A DNA stretch of 64,000 bases from Rhizobium sp. Leaf453 (GCF_001425605.1 NZ_LMRG01000010.1:1-64000), one strand, 5' to 3'; numbered from the stretch's first letter, positions 17,970 through 27,245 are shown. Notes: generated from the sequence alone by a model not told the origin. A program made the numbers and translations.

Positions 17970-19214
17970 ATGCTCGGCCCGACATCATCGACCCTTCTCG
18001 ACCAGTACCTAACCATTTCGCGCCTGCTCGCCGGCCAGCTCGATTTTCATTCCGTCATACGCGCCGTGGCGGCCGAGGTCAGCCATATTATCCCTCATGA
18101 CCATATGGATGTCTGCATCATAACGCTCGACGGCAAGTATCACACTGCTCACGAGAGCCCCTTCGAAACAGCGTGGGGCCAAACCCCACCAGCGCCGATT
18201 TCCAACAGCCCGATCCGCAGTCTGCTCTATGGTGAGGTCGAGACCATGTTGACCGACAATGCCTGCGAGGACCCGCGCTTTCACTATAAAGGTTCCTATT
18301 CCGCGCCAATCTTCGAAAGCAATCTTCGCGCGCGCCTGCATGTACCGCTGAAGGTCCAGGGTAAGATCATTGGCGCGCTCTCATGCTCCAGCCACCAGAT
18401 CGGGCTTTACACATCGAACGATCTCGAAAACGCCCGTTCGATCGGTGACCTGCTGGCGCCTTACTTCTATGCATTGCGCGCCGCCGAGCAGGCCCGCGCC
18501 TCAGCGATCGTCGAGGCCGAGGCGCGGGCCCGCGAGGAAGGTCTACGGCTCGGCGCGCTGAGGCTTACCGAGGCACTGGAGACCGAGCGCCAGCGCATCG
18601 GCATGGACTTGCACGACCAGACGTTGGCCGACCTCACCAGACTGTCGCGCAAGCTGGAAAAACTCGCAAACGCGCCAACCGTCTCCACAGAAGAACTCGA
18701 CCCGATTATTCGCAGCGTCCAGCACTGCATGCACGATGTCCGTCAGATCATCGAGGAGGCCAGGCCGACGGTGCTGCAACTCTTTGGTTTCGCCCAAGCG
18801 GTCGAGAACCATCTGGAGCGCTCGGTCCGCGACAGCGGCCTGTCTGTCGACTGGAACATCGCTGATAAGACCCAGGGCGTAATCGACGCACTTCCGCAGA
18901 ATGTCGCAACTGCGCTGTTCCGCATCGTCCAGGAAGCCATCAACAACGCCATCCGGCATGCCAATGCCAAGCGCATTGTCGTCGAAATGTGCGCTACGCC
19001 GGCCACTCTCCGTATCGCGGTGTGCGATAACGGCACAGGCATTCCGCCGAACCAGACGCGGCAGGGCAGCGGCATTGACAACATGCGTACCCGCGCAAGG
19101 CTGATCTCCGCCCGCTTCGAGGTTGTGCGGAACAAGGAATGCGAAGGCACCTCGGTCGAGGTTAGCTTGCCAATTTCGCAGACGGCTCCCGTTTCGGCCA
19201 CCCATTCCGGATGA
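17970..19214 (+). CDS. GAF-domain sensor histidine kinase, NarX-like
   Basis: A 414-residue cytoplasmic kinase without transmembrane segments. An N-terminal GAF domain covers about 15-165. A short coiled coil follows, then a HisKA_3 dimerisation domain with the phosphorylated H215 in GMDLHDQTLADL, and a HATPase_c domain with N-box EAINNAIRHANA and G-box DNGTGIPP. This arrangement pairs with LuxR-type regulators such as the one 4 bases overlapping downstream. Divergent from a sugar transporter operon, it probably controls that operon in response to a small cytoplasmic molecule. Confidence 0.88.
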   Translation: MLGPTSSTLLDQYLTISRLLAGQLDFHSVIRAVAAEVSHIIPHDHMDVCIITLDGKYHTAHESPFETAWGQTPPAPISNSPIRSLLYGEVETMLTDNACEDPRFHYKGSYSAPIFESNLRARLHVPLKVQGKIIGALSCSSHQIGLYTSNDLENARSIGDLLAPYFYALRAAEQARASAIVEAEARAREEGLRLGALRLTEALETERQRIGMDLHDQTLADLTRLSRKLEKLANAPTVSTEELDPIIRSVQHCMHDVRQIIEEARPTVLQLFGFAQAVENHLERSVRDSGLSVDWNIADKTQGVIDALPQNVATALFRIVQEAINNAIRHANAKRIVVEMCATPATLRIAVCDNGTGIPPNQTRQGSGIDNMRTRARLISARFEVVRNKECEGTSVEVSLPISQTAPVSATHSG

Positions 19215-19948
19215 ATAACATGCAGGTCTTGATCGTCGAAGACGACCCTCTTCACCGCTCCTATCTCAACGAGGCCGTACGCTCGGCACTACCGGAATGC
19301 GACCACGTCATCGAGGCCGAAAACGGCAGCGCTGGCGAGAAGCTGGCGCGGGAGAACAAGGCTGCCCATATCGTCATGGACCTGCAGATGAACGCCCGCA
19401 ACGGCATCGAGGCCGCTCGTACCATCTGGAAGGAGCGCCCAGAAACCCGCATCCTGTTCTGGTCTAACTATGCCGACGAAGCCTATGTACGCGGTGTTTC
19501 ACGCATTGTGCCGGAGGGTGCGGCTTATGGTTATGTGTTGAAATCAGCCTCCGACGACCGGCTGAAACTGGCGCTTCGCTCGATATTCTTAGAGAACCAA
19601 TGTGTCATCGACCGAGAGGTCCGCGGTCTGCAACAGAGAAGCCATACGAACACCGGCAGATTGACCGAAAGCGAATATGAGGTGCTGCTGGATATTGCGC
19701 TCGGCCTGACGGACAATGTGATCGCGCGTCGCCGCAACCTTTCTCTGCGAAGCGTACAGAACCGGCTTCAGCAACTTTATGGGAAGCTTGAGGTCTATCG
19801 ACCCTATGGAATCGTTGGAGATGAAGGTTCCTTCAATCTAAGAGCTCGAGCGGTCAGCGTAGCGATCCTGAGAAAACTCTTGAACGTCTCATCTCTGGAG
19901 CGGGAAGACCAGGAGCTTCGTAGATGGCTGAGCCGACATCGCGACTGA
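19211..19948 (+). CDS. NarL/LuxR-type response regulator
   Basis: 245 residues. The receiver domain has D11 and D12 in the acidic pocket, phosphoacceptor D57 (IVMDLQM) and K111 (YVLKS). A LuxR-like helix-turn-helix region lies at about 152-200 (LTESEYEVLLDIALGLTDNV, then SLRSVQNRLQQLYGKL). A 45-residue C-terminal extension rich in Arg and Glu is longer than usual. Its start overlaps the kinase stop by 4 bases, so the two are co-translated partners. Likely target: the divergent sugar transporter operon. Confidence 0.87.
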   Translation: MNNMQVLIVEDDPLHRSYLNEAVRSALPECDHVIEAENGSAGEKLARENKAAHIVMDLQMNARNGIEAARTIWKERPETRILFWSNYADEAYVRGVSRIVPEGAAYGYVLKSASDDRLKLALRSIFLENQCVIDREVRGLQQRSHTNTGRLTESEYEVLLDIALGLTDNVIARRRNLSLRSVQNRLQQLYGKLEVYRPYGIVGDEGSFNLRARAVSVAILRKLLNVSSLEREDQELRRWLSRHRD

Positions 19949-19964
19949 AGGCGCGATGTCGGCT
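19931..19964. terminator. inverted repeat between convergent genes
   Basis: A perfect 13-base stem (AGCCGACATCGCG at 19931-19943, complement at 19952-19964) has an 8-base loop containing the regulator's stop codon. It lies between the plus-strand regulator and the minus-strand DJ-1-like gene, where a bidirectional terminator is expected. No clear T-run follows. Confidence 0.5.
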
Positions 19965-20023
19965 TCGGACATTAGCCCCGCCCCGAATGGAGAACACAGG
20001 GCGAAGGTTCACGGTTTGCAGCG

Positions 20024-20611
20024 TTAGGCGTGCGTGATCTTCGTGCCCAACACGTTGAGGCATTCGCGCATGAAAGCGGCAAGCCCCGTCCAGCCCTTGG
20101 CCGATACCATATTGCCGTCGACATAAGCCTCCGTGGGCTTGACGTCGATATAGGTGCCGCCAACGGCTGTGACTTCCGGCTCACAGGCGCCGAGGCCCGC
20201 GACCTTGCGTCCCTTGAGTACGCCCGGAACCGCCATCAGGATCTGCACGCCATGGCAGATCGTGAAGATCGGCTTGCCGGTGTCGTGGAAGTGGCGGACC
20301 ATATTCTGAATGCGCTTGTCGGTGCGGATATATTCCGGACCACGACCGCCCGCCGCGTAGACGGCATCATACTCCTCGACGCGCACTTCGGAGAATGTCT
20401 TGTTGATGTCGGCATAATGGCCGAGTTTTTCCGTGTAGGTCTGATCGCCCTCGAAATCATGCAGCGATGTCTTGATGCGATCGCCGGCTTTCTTGTCGGG
20501 GCAGATGACGTGGACCGTATGGCCAACTGCTTCCATCCCCTGCTGGAATACAAAGATTTCATATTCCTCGGTGAACTCGCCGGTCAGCATGAGGATCTTC
20601 TTGCCGCTCAT
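20024..20611 (-). CDS. DJ-1/PfpI family protein
   Basis: A 195-residue class I glutamine amidotransferase-like protein. The nucleophile elbow is C119-H120 in TICHGVQIL, and GRGPEYIR at about 90-97 contributes the usual acidic residue. Members include deglycase/glyoxalase-type and chaperone proteins; PfpI-type members are peptidases. It is the last gene of the second sugar transporter operon, 60 bases downstream of the binding protein, which suggests a role in reactive carbonyl or sugar aldehyde handling, but this is inference. Confidence 0.8.
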   Translation of the reverse strand: MSGKKILMLTGEFTEEYEIFVFQQGMEAVGHTVHVICPDKKAGDRIKTSLHDFEGDQTYTEKLGHYADINKTFSEVRVEEYDAVYAAGGRGPEYIRTDKRIQNMVRHFHDTGKPIFTICHGVQILMAVPGVLKGRKVAGLGACEPEVTAVGGTYIDVKPTEAYVDGNMVSAKGWTGLAAFMRECLNVLGTKITHA

Positions 20612-20671
20612 AATATATCTCCTGTTGAAATTGAATGGTCGACGCCCGGATCAACCGGGCGCCGTTGCGCA

Positions 20672-21637
20672 TCAGAATGGCGATGCCGGGAAGTAGAACT
20701 GGTCGGCGTTCTCCGGCGTGATCAGCGGTGCACCGAGCAGGAACGAGCCGCGCACCGGTGCTTGTCCGGTGAACTGCGCGGCCGTCATGTACATCGCCGA
20801 CTTAATCATCGAAGGCGGATAGGGCGTTGAGATCGGGGTGCGCTCATTCTTTTCCTTCACCATCTCGATGACCTGCTTCATGCCATTGCCGCCAAGGGCA
20901 TACTTGATGTCCTTGCGGCCAGCATTGTCCACCGCTTCGAGCACGCCGAGCAGCATGTCGTCGTCATTGGCCCAGACCGCGTCGATCTTCGGATATTTGG
21001 CAAGATAATCCTGCATCAGCTTGAAGGCTTCGTCCTGGTTCCAGTTGGCATACTGGATGTCCAAAATCTTGATGTTCGACTTGGCGACGACATCGGAGAA
21101 GCCCTTGATGCGCTCATCATCGATAACGGTCGGAATACCGCGAAGCACGACGATCTGGCCCTCGCCTCCAAGCTTGTCCACGAGCCAATGTGCGGTATTG
21201 GCGCCAACGGCGATGTTGTCGCCGGCGACGTAAAGATCCTGAACGTTGGGATCGGTAAGGCCGCGGTCTACCACGGAAATGAACGTGCCGTTCTGCTTGA
21301 TCTGCTCGACAGGACCGGTCAACTCTTCAGAGGTGAAAGGCAGGATCACGAGCGCGTCTAACTTGCGGCTGGCTGCCAAGTCTTCAAGCGCAGAAACCTG
21401 CGCGGTTGCAGAAGACGCGGTGGACAGAACGACGTCGATATTGGGAAAAGCGGCCTCCAGCTCCTTTTCCGCCTGCTCGGCGTGATAAACGACGCCTCCC
21501 GTCCATCCATGCGTCGCCGCCGGGATGGAAACGGCCATCGTGATTTTGTCTTCGGCCTGTGCGCTGCCGAGTGGCAGAACAAGGGCCAATGCTGCGGTCG
21601 GTAACAAAAGACCGGCTTTCTGGATCATAGACTTCAT
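20672..21637 (-). CDS. sugar-binding periplasmic protein
   Basis: A 321-residue RbsB-like substrate-binding protein. The signal peptide runs to about GSAQAED, and the mature chain starts ITMAVSIPAATHGWTGGVVY, a beginning shared with ribose- and erythritol-type binding proteins of rhizobia. The start at 21637 follows GGAGGAG. It belongs to the operon with the permease and ATPase upstream (minus strand). The ligand is unknown; nearby polyol-type dehydrogenases suggest a sugar alcohol or small diol. Confidence 0.88.
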   Translation of the reverse strand: MKSMIQKAGLLLPTAALALVLPLGSAQAEDKITMAVSIPAATHGWTGGVVYHAEQAEKELEAAFPNIDVVLSTASSATAQVSALEDLAASRKLDALVILPFTSEELTGPVEQIKQNGTFISVVDRGLTDPNVQDLYVAGDNIAVGANTAHWLVDKLGGEGQIVVLRGIPTVIDDERIKGFSDVVAKSNIKILDIQYANWNQDEAFKLMQDYLAKYPKIDAVWANDDDMLLGVLEAVDNAGRKDIKYALGGNGMKQVIEMVKEKNERTPISTPYPPSMIKSAMYMTAAQFTGQAPVRGSFLLGAPLITPENADQFYFPASPF

Positions 21638-21666
21638 TTTCTCCTCCTTTGAAGTCAGTGCTGTTT

Positions 21667-22662
21667 TCAGCGGTTGGCAGTAAAGCGATGTGCCAGCATG
21701 GCGATGATGATGATGGCGCCCTGCACGGCGGCAACGAGGTATTCGGAGACCATGTCCGAAAGAACCATGACGTTGGCGATGACCTCGAGAATAAGCGCGC
21801 CGGCCACGGTGCCGCCGATGCGTCCCCGTCCGCCACGCAAAAGGGTGCCGCCGATGACGACGGCTGTGATGACCTGCAACTCCCAAAGCTGACCGGTGGT
21901 CGGCGTTGCAGCGCCGAGGCGCGGCACGTAGCAGACAGCCGCAACGGCGACGCAAATGCCCTGGATCACGTAGGCCATCGTCCGCACGGCGGCGACGTTG
22001 ACGCCCGAGAAGCGTGCGACCTCGACATTCGATCCCGCAGAGGTCAGCCGGCGGCCGAACTTGGTCTTGTAGAGCAGGAACGCACACACCATGACCACGA
22101 CGAAGGTGATCAGCACCGGATAGGGTATGCCGAAGAAACTGCCGAAATAAACCGGCCGATAGGCCTCACGCAAGGCCCGATCGATCGGCAGGGAACCGCC
22201 ATCGGTCATAAAGGTGATGAACGCCCGGAAGATACCCATCGTGCCGAGCGTGACGATAAAAGGTTCGATCTTTCCGATCGTGACGATAAGGCCGTTGAAG
22301 AGACCGCACAGTGCTCCGACGACGAGGGCAATCCCCGCTCCCATCGGGATAGCCCAAGCGCCGAAAGAGGGAGCCAGATGGTTCATCACCATGATCATAA
22401 TGCCGGTAACGAAGGCCATCATGGAGCCGACCGAAAGATCGAGGCCACCCGACGAGATGACGAAGGTTGCTCCCACAGCGATGATCGCAATGAAGGCGCT
22501 GCGGGTGATGACGTTGATCAAGTTCGCGGAGGCGATAAAGTTGGAATTCACCAGAGCGCCCAGCAGCACGATCACAGCAAGTGCGATGAAGGGCGCAAGG
22601 TCCGCCCAGCGGATGCGGCCTCCTTCGTCAGTGGGTATTATTGTTGCAGTAGCTGCGGTCAT
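21667..22662 (-). CDS. sugar ABC transporter permease
   Basis: A 331-residue RbsC-type permease with about ten hydrophobic segments and the motif SSGGLDLSVGSMMAFVTG. The ATG at 22662 (GGGGAGGA upstream) is chosen over one at 22725. It overlaps the ATPase gene by 35 bases, so the two are translationally coupled. Only one permease is encoded in this system, implying a homodimeric channel as in ribose uptake. Confidence 0.88.
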   Translation of the reverse strand: MTAATATIIPTDEGGRIRWADLAPFIALAVIVLLGALVNSNFIASANLINVITRSAFIAIIAVGATFVISSGGLDLSVGSMMAFVTGIMIMVMNHLAPSFGAWAIPMGAGIALVVGALCGLFNGLIVTIGKIEPFIVTLGTMGIFRAFITFMTDGGSLPIDRALREAYRPVYFGSFFGIPYPVLITFVVVMVCAFLLYKTKFGRRLTSAGSNVEVARFSGVNVAAVRTMAYVIQGICVAVAAVCYVPRLGAATPTTGQLWELQVITAVVIGGTLLRGGRGRIGGTVAGALILEVIANVMVLSDMVSEYLVAAVQGAIIIIAMLAHRFTANR

Positions 22663-24220
22663 GTTCGTCCTCCCCGACGCCATCGCCCCCACCGACCGTG
22701 GCAGCGTAGACGACATTTTCCTCATTGATTTCAGTGCCGCTCAATTCGGCGACGATCCTGCCCGCGCGCATCACGAGAACGCGGTCTGCGAGGCCCACCA
22801 GCTCCGGCATCTCCGACGAGATGACAATGCAGGCCTTGCCGGCTCGCACCATGGCGTCGATGAAGTCGTAGATCTGGCTCTTGTTGCCGATATCGATACC
22901 GCGCGTCGGCTCGTCGATGATCACGACAGAAGGATCGGCCAGCATGACCTTGGCCAACAACAGTTTCTGCTGGTTGCCGCCGGAAAGCTTGCCTGCCTCA
23001 AGCCGAATCGTGCGCACGCGGATGTCGTATTCAGCGACAACCTTCTCAAGCCGCGATCGCTCTTCACCGCGATCGAGAACGGCACCCGGATTGACGGTAT
23101 CGAGCGCCTGGAGCGTCAGGTTCGGGCCAAGCTTCTCCTCCAGAAGCAGGCCCTTTCCCTTCCGATCCTCGGTCAGATAGACAAGGCCGGCCTCCATCAT
23201 CGTGCGCACCGAACGGTGCTTGATCTCCTTGCCGTTGAGCACGACGCTTTGCGCCTGCGACGGACGAAGGCCCATTAGCCCCTCGATCAATTCGGTCCGG
23301 CCCGCACCGATCATGCCGCCGATGCCGAGCACCTCGCCTGGCCGGACGCTGAAACTGGTGCTGCCGGTGCCATGATCGACTGTCAGATCCTTTACAGAAA
23401 GGATCGGCGCCCCTTCCGCCGGCAGACGTTTGTGGGGATAAAGCATCTCCAGTTCACGCCCGACCATAAGTTCGGCCATTTCCCGCTGGCTGAGACCAGC
23501 GGCCGGCCAGGTACCAATCAAGCGGCCATCCCGCAGGACGGTAATCCGGTCGGCCAGGGCCTGCACCTCGTCAAGGCGATGGGAGATGTAAAGGACCGCT
23601 ACGCCATGATCACGCAGCATCCTCACAATCCCGAGCAGAGCTGCCACTTCATCATTGGCCAGCACTGCGGTCGGTTCGTCTAGGATGACGACCTTTCGGT
23701 CATCCAGAAGCGCACGCGCGATCTGCACGAGCTGGCGCTGGGCAAGCGGCAATGTGCCAACATGATCGCGCGGACGCGCCGTCGAGCCCACGTTCGCCAG
23801 CAACTCGGCTGTTCGCCTGTTCATGGCTCGATCATCGACCATCAGGCCGCGGCCAATTTCACGCCCCAGAAACAGGTTTTCTGCGACGGTTAAATCTGGA
23901 GCAAGCAGGATTTCCTGGTGAACCAGCACGATACCGGCCTCTTCTGCCTCCACCGCATTTCGAAATTCGATCGGCTTGCCATTCATCAGCAACCGACCCT
24001 CCGTCGGCGCAACGTGGCCGGATAGCAGTTTCATCAGCGTCGATTTGCCAGCGCCGTTTTCACCAATGATGGCATGAACCTCTCCGGGGCGGACATCGAG
24101 CGTCACATCCGAGAGAACCGTAATCTGGCCATAGGCTTTGCCCAGGCAATCGGTCCGGAGCGCTGCGAGCGCCGAATTTTCCGGCGGCGCCAAAGTTCGA
24201 GGAGAAAGGACCGCGTTCAT
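22628..24220 (-). CDS. sugar ABC transporter ATP-binding protein, RbsA type
   Basis: A 530-residue tandem ATPase. Domain 1 has Walker A GENGAGKST, signature LPLAQRQLVQIARAL and Walker B VVILDEPTAVL. Domain 2 has a modified Walker A (GGMIGAGRTE), signature [16 protein letters not shown] and VVIIDEPTRGIDIG. It powers the single permease encoded next. Its ATG overlaps the GntR regulator stop by 4 bases, so regulator and transporter are made from one transcript. Confidence 0.9.
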   Translation of the reverse strand: MNAVLSPRTLAPPENSALAALRTDCLGKAYGQITVLSDVTLDVRPGEVHAIIGENGAGKSTLMKLLSGHVAPTEGRLLMNGKPIEFRNAVEAEEAGIVLVHQEILLAPDLTVAENLFLGREIGRGLMVDDRAMNRRTAELLANVGSTARPRDHVGTLPLAQRQLVQIARALLDDRKVVILDEPTAVLANDEVAALLGIVRMLRDHGVAVLYISHRLDEVQALADRITVLRDGRLIGTWPAAGLSQREMAELMVGRELEMLYPHKRLPAEGAPILSVKDLTVDHGTGSTSFSVRPGEVLGIGGMIGAGRTELIEGLMGLRPSQAQSVVLNGKEIKHRSVRTMMEAGLVYLTEDRKGKGLLLEEKLGPNLTLQALDTVNPGAVLDRGEERSRLEKVVAEYDIRVRTIRLEAGKLSGGNQQKLLLAKVMLADPSVVIIDEPTRGIDIGNKSQIYDFIDAMVRAGKACIVISSEMPELVGLADRVLVMRAGRIVAELSGTEINEENVVYAATVGGGDGVGEDEHDRSYCNNNTH

Positions 24221-24948
24221 TCGAAAGCCGAAAGCAGCCGGTCGCGCGAGCGCTCGATATGAATACGCATGGCATCGAAAGCCGCCTGCGGATCTCCGGA
24301 TCGAAAAGCGACGAGCAGGTTCTCGTGCTCCTCGAGAGCTTCCTGTGTCACACGTGTATGAAACATCAGCCGGAAGATATGAAGATGCACATGCTGGTTC
24401 GAAAGTGTGTTCCGGATAACATCGTTTCCGGCAATCTTCAGGATTGCATCGTGAAAATGCGCATCCGCTCGAGCAAAGCGTGAATACCGTGTATTGCGAT
24501 CGACCGGCATATCGCCATTGCCCATGTCTGCCGCAGAATTTTCAAGCTGCTGCAAAGCCTCGGGCGTCATGTTGATGGCCGCGAGCCTAGCACCCTCCGG
24601 CTCGACCAGAAGGCGGAAATCATAGAGATCCTGGAATTGTTTTTTCGTCCACTGAGGTGCCGCGCTATACCCGACAAGATGCTCCTTTCGCACAAGGCCC
24701 TCACGCTCCAGACGACTTAGAGCCTCGCGGATCGGCGTTTGGGACACGCCGATTTCCCGCGCCAGCACGTCTATCGGAATTCGAGCACCGGGCGTGATCT
24801 CCAGGGACATCAGGCGGTGATAGATGTTGTCGTAGACACCATCGACCACGCTGCTCGGACGCAAGCTTTGCCCCTTGATTTCCCGTTCAGCTGCAAATGC
24901 CACTTTCAATCTCCAGCTTGCTTCTTGACACGCCGGCATTTGTTGCAA
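24217..24948 (-). CDS. GntR-family regulator with FCD domain
   Basis: 243 residues: a winged helix-turn-helix at about 40-100 (IDVLAREIGVSQTPIREALS is the recognition region) and an all-helical FCD effector domain at about 105-235 with the metal-type histidines in DAHFHDAIL, NQHVHLHIF and EEHENLL. It heads the minus-strand transporter operon and faces the dehydrogenase operon across a 55-base gap with repeated ATATCGTAT motifs, so it very probably represses both until an inducer binds. The start at 24948 leaves a longer N-terminus than some relatives. Confidence 0.88.
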   Translation of the reverse strand: MQQMPACQEASWRLKVAFAAEREIKGQSLRPSSVVDGVYDNIYHRLMSLEITPGARIPIDVLAREIGVSQTPIREALSRLEREGLVRKEHLVGYSAAPQWTKKQFQDLYDFRLLVEPEGARLAAINMTPEALQQLENSAADMGNGDMPVDRNTRYSRFARADAHFHDAILKIAGNDVIRNTLSNQHVHLHIFRLMFHTRVTQEALEEHENLLVAFRSGDPQAAFDAMRIHIERSRDRLLSAFE

Positions 24949-24953
24949 ATAAG

Positions 24954-24992
24954 ATATCGTATGTCAAATACAATATCGTATATGATCCGATA
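24954..24992. promoter_or_regulatory. putative GntR operator, repeated ATATCGTAT
   Basis: ATATCGTAT occurs at 24954-24962 and 24973-24981, 19 bases apart (about two helical turns). An inverted relative (ATCCGATAT) sits at 24984-24992. They fill the short gap between the divergent GntR and Ldh_2 genes, where an FCD-family repressor should bind. The spacing and position support an operator for both promoters. Confidence 0.55.
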
Positions 24993-25003
24993 TAGGATTT
25001 AAG

Positions 25004-26008
25004 ATGAAGATATCACCCGAGCGGCTACGACGATTGGCGGCGACTCTCTTGGAGGCTAGAGGAGCTTCACCTGCCAATGCTCATCTTCAGGCTGATCTCC
25101 TCATCGAAGCCGAACTGCGAGGCTTGCCGTCGCATGGCCTGCAGCGATTGCCGCTTCTTGTCTCCAGATTGGAAAAGGGGCTCGCTGACGGACGCACCTA
25201 TGGAGCGGGAACGTGGCGCAAACGCTCGTTTCTCAGCATTGACGGCGAGCGCGGCCTGGGACCGGTCGTCATGATGCATGCAATGGAAACGATACGGCCT
25301 GTATTGAGCGAGACAGGGATCGCCATCGCTGCGGTCCGCAACGCCAACCATCTGGGTATGTTGGCCTATTATGCAGAGGCCGCGGCTAGGACCGGCCTTA
25401 TCGCCATTGTCATGTCGACCAGCGAAGCCCTGGTTCATCCCTTTGGCGGAACACGAGCCTTGCTGGGAACCAATCCTGTGGCCATAGGCATTCCTTCCGG
25501 AGACCATCCCTTTGTACTCGACCTCGCCACAAGCGTCGTCTCGATGGGAAAAATCAACAACTACGCGATCCGCGGTGCGCCTATTCCATCAGACTGGGCC
25601 GTGGATGCGAAAGGTCTTCCGACGACGGACCCGAATGCAGCTAAAGTGGGGGCTATCGCCCCGTTTGGCGCCGCCAAAGGATACGCCCTTGGCCTGGCGA
25701 TCGAACTTCTCGTTGCAGCACTTGCCGGCTCCGATCTCGCGCCAGACGTTCGTGGGACGCTCGACGATATCCATGCCGCCAACAAAGGTGACCTGCTCAT
25801 TCTCATAGATGCGGCATCGGGACACGGGAACGCCCGCTCACTTGAAGCCTATCTCGACCATCTACGCCTATCCCCGGCATCCGACCCCGAAAAACCGGTG
25901 GCGATACCGGGCGATGGCGCGCGCCGGCGTCGCATCGCAACGGAGATGGCAGGGATAGAGCTGCCGCAACCACTTTTGGAAAGTCTTTTGGCGCTAGAGG
26001 CCGCCTGA
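25004..26008 (+). CDS. Ldh_2-family (malate/L-lactate-type) dehydrogenase
   Basis: A 334-residue NAD(P)-dependent oxidoreductase of the AllD/ComC/DlgD family (PF02615). Signatures include RGLPSHGLQRLPLLV (catalytic His at about 46), RNANHLGMLAYYAE around 120, and a GAAKGYALGLAIELL region in the second half. Members reduce or oxidise 2-hydroxy acids such as ureidoglycolate, malate or 2,3-diketogulonate. It is the first gene of a four-gene plus-strand operon opposite the GntR regulator and should act on the imported compound or a derived 2-keto acid. Confidence 0.85.
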   Translation: MKISPERLRRLAATLLEARGASPANAHLQADLLIEAELRGLPSHGLQRLPLLVSRLEKGLADGRTYGAGTWRKRSFLSIDGERGLGPVVMMHAMETIRPVLSETGIAIAAVRNANHLGMLAYYAEAAARTGLIAIVMSTSEALVHPFGGTRALLGTNPVAIGIPSGDHPFVLDLATSVVSMGKINNYAIRGAPIPSDWAVDAKGLPTTDPNAAKVGAIAPFGAAKGYALGLAIELLVAALAGSDLAPDVRGTLDDIHAANKGDLLILIDAASGHGNARSLEAYLDHLRLSPASDPEKPVAIPGDGARRRRIATEMAGIELPQPLLESLLALEAA

Positions 26009-26030
26009 ATTATCGGAGGAGATTTTGGAA

Positions 26031-27230
26031 ATGAAACTTTTCGGCACACTGAGGGCGCCGCGCGAACTGCTCTTTGGCTCTGGGCAACGGCATGCTCTCA
26101 GGAGTATTGCCGCCCGGCTTGGCAAGCGCGCGCTGATCGTCACGGATATGCGTCTTTTCGCGGATGCCGATTTTCTCGCGCTCGTCCGGCAGCTTGAAGA
26201 TGCCGAGATTGCTGTCATGATCGACAGCTCCACTCTGCCCGACGTTCCGGTCGAGTCCGCTGCGAAAAGTGCGGAAAGTGCCCGAAATTTCGCTCCAGAC
26301 CTCATTATTGGCATCGGCGGCGGCTCCTGCCTCGATATGGCCAAATGTGTCGCCCTGTTACTTATGCATGGCGGTCGACCGCAGGATTATTATGGGGAGC
26401 ATACGGTGCCCGGACCCGTGATGCCCCTCATCGCCATTCCGACCACTGCCGGCACAGGCTCCGAAGTCACGCCCGTCGCCGTGCTTTCCGACGCCGAGCG
26501 GAGCTTAAAAGTTGGCATTTCCAGCCCTTACCTCATTCCAACTGTCTCCATCTGCGATCCGGAACTCACCCTCACCTGCCCCCCCGTTCTGACAGCGATT
26601 GCGGGTGCGGACGCGCTCACCCATGCACTGGAAGCCTTCACCGCGATCCGCCGCGAGCCACTGCCCGGCATCGCTCAACAGCGCGTCTTTGTCGGCAAGA
26701 ACGAGATGTCCGATCATTTTGCGTTACGCGCCATATCGTTGCTCTGGCAGGGCTTGGAAGCCGCCTGCAAGGACGGCACGGATCGAGCCGCGCGTGAAAA
26801 GGTCATGCTCGGCGCTACCCTGGCGGGGCTCGCCTTCGGCGTGGCCGGAACCGCAGCGGCCCATGCCATTCAATATCCCGTTGGCGCGCTGACCCATACC
26901 GCGCACGGCCTCGGGGTGGCCTGTCTCATGCCCTATGTCATGACATGGAACGCGCCGACCATCCAGAACGAGTTGGGACGCATAGCTGAGGCGGCGGGTC
27001 TTGACGGGCCGGACGATGTCATTCCCGCCCTCATTTCGCTTTTCGCGCAGATAGGGATCCCCTCGACGCTGCGTGAACTTGGCCTTGAAGAGAGCCGGAT
27101 CGGCTGGGTAGCTGAGCAAAGCATCGGCATTGCCCGCCTCGTCCAGAACAATCCGCGGCCGCTGACCCTCGACGAAATGCAGACCCTCATCACCGCCGCC
27201 TATCATGGCGACCGGTCGCACCTGAATTGA
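26031..27230 (+). CDS. iron-containing alcohol dehydrogenase
   Basis: A 399-residue group III (Fe-dependent) alcohol dehydrogenase. The nucleotide motif GGGS lies at about 97-100. The metal ligands are D194, H198, H278 and H292, with the same His-His spacing as in FucO. The TTAGTGSE-type loop reads TTAGTGSEVTP. The ATG at 26031 lies 10 bases after GGAGGA; a TTG two codons earlier is possible. It would interconvert an alcohol or diol and an aldehyde, which the next gene's aldehyde dehydrogenase could then oxidise. Confidence 0.88.
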   Translation: MKLFGTLRAPRELLFGSGQRHALRSIAARLGKRALIVTDMRLFADADFLALVRQLEDAEIAVMIDSSTLPDVPVESAAKSAESARNFAPDLIIGIGGGSCLDMAKCVALLLMHGGRPQDYYGEHTVPGPVMPLIAIPTTAGTGSEVTPVAVLSDAERSLKVGISSPYLIPTVSICDPELTLTCPPVLTAIAGADALTHALEAFTAIRREPLPGIAQQRVFVGKNEMSDHFALRAISLLWQGLEAACKDGTDRAAREKVMLGATLAGLAFGVAGTAAAHAIQYPVGALTHTAHGLGVACLMPYVMTWNAPTIQNELGRIAEAAGLDGPDDVIPALISLFAQIGIPSTLRELGLEESRIGWVAEQSIGIARLVQNNPRPLTLDEMQTLITAAYHGDRSHLN

Positions 27231-27245
27231 AAAAGGATTTTCATC

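Noticed and set aside
21649-23278. Two long overlapping plus-strand frames (359 and 354 codons)
   Set aside because: Both are antisense to the permease and ATPase of the second sugar transporter, which are strongly supported.
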